Of a stretch of 64,000 bases of DNA, positions 59,293-64,000 are shown in pieces. The notes below the pieces were generated by a model. That model was not told where the DNA came from and made no database searches. It saw nothing but the letters and a program-made list of their open reading frames with translations. Both the position numbers and the translations under genes were made by a program. This DNA comes from Cristatella mucedo (lineage: Eukaryota > Bryozoa > Phylactolaemata > Cristatellidae): assembly GCA_009760855.2 (NCBI GenBank), contig WPIO01000082.1:684001-748000 (forward strand), written 5' to 3'. Numbering within the stretch: the first letter of the stretch is position 1; each line of letters starts with the position of its first letter.

Positions 59293-60059
59293 ACGATTAC
59301 TATTATTATGATTGTGCACCAGATGGTCAGCTTCATGAGCTATGCGAAGAAGGCAAAGGGTCGCACGTCTTAATTTAATGAGTAACTCGGGACAGTTACG
59401 GAGGCCGGTTGCCATACGGACAGGCGTGCAACGACGTGTGGGGGTTCGCACGGGCGCCGCTATGAAATGATGAATGAACCCCCCCCCCCGGTGCTCGGGT
59501 CGTATGACAACGATGGATTGGCGCAGGCGAACGTACATACAAGCAAGTTTTAGGTCGCAGCAGCTTTCGGTCGACTTCCCACTAGAGAAGGAAGAGAGGA
59601 GAGGATAGCCCCGCACAGGCCGGCGGTCACGCAGAAAATGTGGAGTGTAAGACGAACGGGTCACACGAAACGCGTGGAAATTCGTCGGCCCGAGCTAGAA
59701 GCTGCAAAAGGCGAGGCAGCTGACAGGAGCGATCGACGTCCTGAGAATCGCTACAACAGCAGGAGCAACCCGGTCGAGTCGCACCCGAGCGCCGACACGC
59801 GTACTGCAGAGTTGCCGCTTTTATGTGGTACAAGAGGTCAATTCGGGGAGGCCAATCCCGGGCAAGGGCTGCGAAGCCTGTCGAAGCAGATCCGTTAAAC
59901 TGGAATAGCCCCACCGTCGGTGCCGATTGGCCATAGCAGGTAGGGTCAGGTGTAGCGACGAAGAGCACAGCAATAGCTTTCCCATGGAAAGCTAACAACG
60001 CAGTCGTCCTACCATATCAAGCGGTCCGCAGTTGTCACCAATGAAAAACATTGTAAAAA
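59293..60059. other. No recognisable gene
   Basis: Overlapping frames of 133, 123 and 86 codons on both strands in GC-rich sequence; none shows a domain. Confidence 0.4.
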
Positions 60060-60345
60060 GAACAAATGATTATCAACTGTTACTCATTTACCAGCTGCAT
60101 TTATCAGTTAGCTTTCAGTAATGAAAACACGTCAACATACAGTATAGCCGCGACAGGAGGCCTTAAGCCGGAAGCGAAAGGGGGTCAGCTTGCTCTGTGT
60201 CCACGGCACTTGCTCCGCCCATCCGCCGTGACCTTTGCGCAGCTGACGTCTGCCTCGCCTCTATGGCCGACGACGTCATTACCGCCTAGGAAAGCCCACC
60301 AGCTATCTCAGCCCGTCTATGCATTGAGTCTGTGAGTATAGCTGG
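60060..60345 (+). promoter_or_regulatory. GC-rich promoter-like patch with CRE sites and a donor
   Basis: Contains AGCTGACGTCTG (60241) and ACGACGTCATTACC (60269), two CRE-like TGACGTC motifs, in an otherwise AT-rich area. A consensus splice donor GTGAGTATAG follows at 60331. It could be the promoter and first exon of a gene extending right, but no downstream exon was recognised. Confidence 0.25.
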
Positions 60346-61202
60346 CTTCATTGTGAATATTGAAGATGCATTAATTATTTATTAAAATTTTAGCTTTGTG
60401 TATTGTTTTGGTATGTTTGTAAAGAACAGGTGCTGCAGAGTCGCTTAAGGCCAACTTGTATATAGTGAAGCCTGGTGGAGTTCCTCGGTTTTACTATTTA
60501 GTAAGCACATGATCGAGAGGGTAATCTGAACGTTTTCGAGAACTGCCCTCCTGTATTTAGAGTTATCTGCCCTGTTCCGCGCGATTATTATGCAAGCTGG
60601 CTCATTCCACAACCCTCTGCTGGCCAGATTAGGGGATGCCGAATTGTATTCGGCCGCGGGATGTGGGATTTAAAATGAGGACGGCACGCTCCCGAGCGTA
60701 AAACCGCGAACTCTGGAGGACTCGTGTGGCCTAAGAAAGATTTTAACGCTTTATCTTTTTGGCGCTTCGTCCGAGCCGCGAGCCCCAAGACTACTGCTGC
60801 ACGAGCTTGGTCAGCGTGCGTTAGCGTTACCTCACACTTGATATCGTCGTCCCGGGCCGCTTCCGGGGCGCCAGGGTATGCGTGATTGCTACAGTGTAGG
60901 CCGTCAGCTGTCAATGCAGCATTGCTAGCTAAACCGTGACGTCTGCTGTTGCGTCTCCGACTGCAGGGCTACGACAAACGATTGTACGGCTCTTGTGTCT
61001 GTAGCGGGATAGGCTGTTTAAGTTAACTACCGTTATAGACTCCGAAGATGCTGCACCACTGACCGAAGAGGATGACGGAGACGTATGGGCGGCATCAGAG
61101 GATTGTCATCAAACCGGCGTAAAATAAAAAATGTGAGTCGCTTTCTAGGGATACTTCTCGCTTGTTCGCAGTGGGAACATCGGCGCACTGTCGAGAGTAG
61201 GC

Positions 61203-61382
61203 ATGGCTGCTCTCGCGGAATCACCTCCGTTTTTGGCGATGGTGTTACAGATTAGTCTTGGACTGAGCGATTGTTTTGTGTCCACTGGCACCATGCTGTC
61301 CTCCCTCCGAAAGCAGTCTGCTCTTGAGCACCCCAATCCTCATTGTGTGTTATGTTGCTTGAGAGATGTCTTTGTTGCCTGA
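61203..61382 (+). other. Short open frame of unknown status
   Basis: ATG at 61203 opens a 59-codon frame (MAALAESPPFLAMVLQ, SSLRKQSALEHPNPHC, VLCCLRDVFVA). The HPNPHCVLCCL stretch looks ordered, and the frame follows an acceptor-like TTTCTAG (61142-61148). No homology is recognised. It may be an exon piece or TE relic. Confidence 0.2.
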
Positions 61383-62481
61383 GAAGAAGCGTGTTGGCTA
61401 CCTTATTCGTACTAAAAGTCGTTCAGGCTTTCATTGCGCTATAGAAAACTCCTCAGTGTAACACCCACTTAGTATTTGTGTCTGTTCGGAGTTACAGATG
61501 CTGACACGTTACATTACTTACAAGCTTATAGTTAGTTATGACGAAGCCTTCGTCTAAACACCGACTTAGTGCTCACGGTATAGCGAAGTAGCCGTGCAGT
61601 GGAGCGGGCATGCAAAATCGCCACTGAGTCTGGTTCACCTAACGGCAGTGATATCGTGCTCTTGGTCTTGAGGTCTTGAGTTTCCACTCGAGTTGCAGCT
61701 AAGTCTTCGCTGTACTTAAAAGTAAGGAGATCGCAATTTCACAGCCTGCTATTCCAGCACCTGGAGTAGCAGGCCAGATAACGTCATGCTTGGTACGTCC
61801 GGAATGCATGCTACCTCAACTTAAATGCCAAAACTGCTTGACGGTGGCAAATCTGCAGCAGACCGGCTGGCTTGTCTTTGTTTTAAATGCTGTTTCCCAC
61901 TATGTTCATTTGGCATCTATGCCCGTGGCTTAGCGGTGAAATGCATCGTTTGGGATCCCTTTCCAAGACTCCCAGCTCACTGTCAGCATGCTACTCGGTA
62001 GAGCTTTATCTCACGGCTGATATGCCTCTGTAGCAGCTGCTGTTATGGCATGGCATGCTTGGGCAAGTGCCGGCCGTCCTGCATAGGATAGCTCCCTACA
62101 CGGCTCAAATTCTCCATTGCCAGCACGTTAGCGTGTGATGCACGGTGCATTTCACGTCAGCTACTTCTGTAAGCTCTCGGGTTCTTGCTACTACTCTCTG
62201 CTCTTGCTGCTTCTGCTCCATGCTAGTAGTACCTGTGGTTATATGGCGATCCAGTAATCGTTGTCGTGGCTCCGACTGCACAGCTAATGGATCAAATATT
62301 GAAAAGGCCCATTATCAGACCGTGTTTCGTATGAAGTGAGCTTCTCTCCAGTGGTCATTGGTGGAAAGAACAAAGGAGAAAACAATGTTCATAGACTCCT
62401 TGCTTAATAGAACTCTGAGGGCTGTGGCTGTACTGTTGACATGTGCTAGTAAAATGTGTGACAGGCATGGGTTCTCGAAGA
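61383..62481. other. No recognisable gene
   Basis: An A-box-like GTGGCTTAGCGGTG at 61926 has no B box behind it. Nothing else recognisable. Confidence 0.4.
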
Positions 62482-62491
62482 AAGAGAGAGA

Positions 62492-62548
<57 letters not shown>
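62482..62548. repeat. (GA)n microsatellite
   Basis: GA repeat with one GGGA interruption near 62494. Confidence 0.98.
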
Positions 62549-62549
<1 letters not shown>

Positions 62550-63909
62550 AGAGTGTAAACTCCTCCCGAGTAAGCCTCTGCTGGCTAATTCACCTTTAGC
62601 TAGCAATTTTGTGCCTAGTTAAATCTGCGTATCTAATGCTCAGTTGGACGTGAATGAAAGAAGTACTAGAGCATTGAATTGTTTTATGGAAATGCATTTG
62701 CGTAACTTCTGTGATGCCGACTGTCTTGGGCTGAGGTGTTGGACGGGCTGGGCCGGTGTGCTTGTCATTGTGGTTGCCTTCATTTCATACATTCCTCATT
62801 AGCTTCTTGAGGTTTATGAATGTCTGCACTCAGCTTCGGCAACTGATCCTGCAAGCTCACATGATGTAGACACACCTCCACCACGACTACCATTCGTCCG
62901 CCCACGAGGGTGCAGCTGCAAACGCCTACTTAAAGTGTACCAATACCATTTCTCACCCATGCAGCCATTCTAATGCTCCCCCCCCCGACCAATTTTGCAA
63001 TTCTCGGTTTCAGTGAATTGTCTGGGAACTAGCCAAATGACTCGAAATTTGGTGGATACATAACAACTACTGACCTCTCAACCTCTCTATCGGTTTATAG
63101 CTGACCGAACCATTGGTGCCAGCCCCTTACCCCCCTATCTCAGGCTGGCAAGGGGGGGTGACAAGCCACTTCAGCTGCCCCCTCCTCTTGCCAGCCTGAA
63201 CTGCTCCTGCTGCTAGGCCTGCTGCTCGGTCTTGTAGCTGGCAGCTTAAGCTGCACTATGTACCACTGCACACTCCGTTTGGTGAGCAGGAGGTGTGCTG
63301 TTTGCAAGCTATCCACGGATGAATGTGGGGGCTGAGTTGTCTTGCCTCCGCTGCTGCTGTTACTGTTGCTGCTCCTGCTTCTGCCGCTGCTGTTTCTGTT
63401 GCTACACATCCCCCCATATTATTATCCCCCCATAGGGGAGTAGGGAGTCGGCTGTGATGTTGAGAGGTATGCTGAGCCAGGCAGCTCGTTCATGCAGGCG
63501 GTTGCCATTTTGGTTACTGAGCCTCGTCATCAGACAAGCACGAGAAGCAGGACGTTCTGCATGTGAGCATGTTAATGTATGTGTGGGGGCCTCCGGCTGC
63601 CTTCAACAGGTTTGCACAATCTTTTGTCGAGTTCTGATTGCTTCGGCTGTCTAGAGCCTCCTTAATAGTGCATTCCTGAACTGCTGCGAGGAAGGCGCAC
63701 CGAGTTCCTTTCGTTGCAATGGCGTCCTGTCTCGAGGTTTTCGATTGCCTTTTTAGCGAGGAGATGCTTATGTATACACAGGTCCCTTCGTTGCGCTCCT
63801 ATTCCACGATGGCTTTCGCCAGTTTTGTGCAATCGTTAGTTGTGCTCTTGCCTTCTGAACTCCCTAGCTATATTAAGGATGTTGTTTTGTTTAATGCTAG
63901 CTTTCAGGA
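62549..63909. other. No recognisable gene
   Basis: Contains a CTG/CTT-type triplet-rich stretch (63340-63400) and short C runs. Frames of 66-89 codons have biased composition and no domain. Confidence 0.4.
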
Positions 63910-64000
63910 TGGCACCGGTGGCATCGTACGATGCAATCGCCCCGTTCAGCACCACTGAGCCTGCTGTAATCCCATTTTTGACCCTTGGATGTTGTGCTCG
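63910..64000 (+). other. Possible partial exon at the window edge
   Basis: After an acceptor-like GCTAGCTTTCAG, a frame opening MAPVASYDAIAPFSTTEPAV runs off the end. An overlapping 79-codon frame (63719-63958) in another phase is equally possible. Undecidable here. Confidence 0.2.

Noticed and set aside
61918-61990. A-box-like GTGGCTTAGCGGTG as a tRNA
   Set aside because: No B box and no cloverleaf.
63140-63409. Ser/Arg-rich 89-codon minus frame
   Set aside because: Produced by a CTG/CTT triplet-rich stretch; no start context or domain.

Overview
This is a TE-rich piece of an animal nuclear genome. The evidence for an animal is a spliced ribosomal protein S8 gene (five coding exons, GT-AG introns, TOP-type start) with a C/D snoRNA in its last intron, together with L2/CR1-like non-LTR elements, tRNA-derived SINEs, several hAT lineages and copia/gypsy-type LTR elements. 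There are no bacterial operons, Shine-Dalgarno-led genes, CRISPR arrays or phage genes. The repeat mix fits a marine invertebrate (sponge, cnidarian or lophotrochozoan), but I cannot assign a phylum.

Layout. 1-9 kb: L2 fragments, a regularly spaced TGCAATCCA motif cluster (1.93-2.27 kb), two SPIN-like hAT MITEs (2.35 and 6.33 kb), a 2.1-kb GC-rich open exon-like frame on the minus strand (3.1-5.5 kb) and a head-to-head inverted duplication (6.87-7.27 kb). 9-13 kb: SINE and L2 copies, including the longest reverse-transcriptase fragment (10.9-12.7 kb, minus). 13.3-15.0 kb: RPS8, the only gene I can name with confidence. 15-36 kb: mostly unannotatable AT-rich sequence with scattered SINE/L2 pieces, microsatellites and an inverted GGGTAT-type repeat (25.6-26.0 kb). 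36.1-37.8 kb: a decayed gene of a widespread, uncharacterised TE-like protein family. 41.3-46.9 kb: an L2-like tail, a 750-bp hAT deletion derivative, a gag-only LTR retrotransposon with an L2 copy inside it, then another L2. 47.2-52.1 kb: a second non-LTR family fragment followed by a decayed copia element carrying two nested solo LTRs. 53.5-57.0 kb: a nearly complete hAT DNA transposon. 57-64 kb: SINE/L2 remnants, a promoter-like patch at 60.1-60.3 kb and unrecognised sequence.

Interactions visible in the sequence: the SINEs appear to borrow the L2 3' hairpin and AAT tail, which suggests mobilisation by L2 machinery. Short hAT derivatives end in hAT-type TIRs and would have depended on transposase from elsewhere. 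The copia, gypsy-type and L2 copies are nested in one another, giving a relative age order. RPS8 and its intronic snoRNA link small-subunit protein production to 28S rRNA 2'-O-methylation, as in vertebrates.
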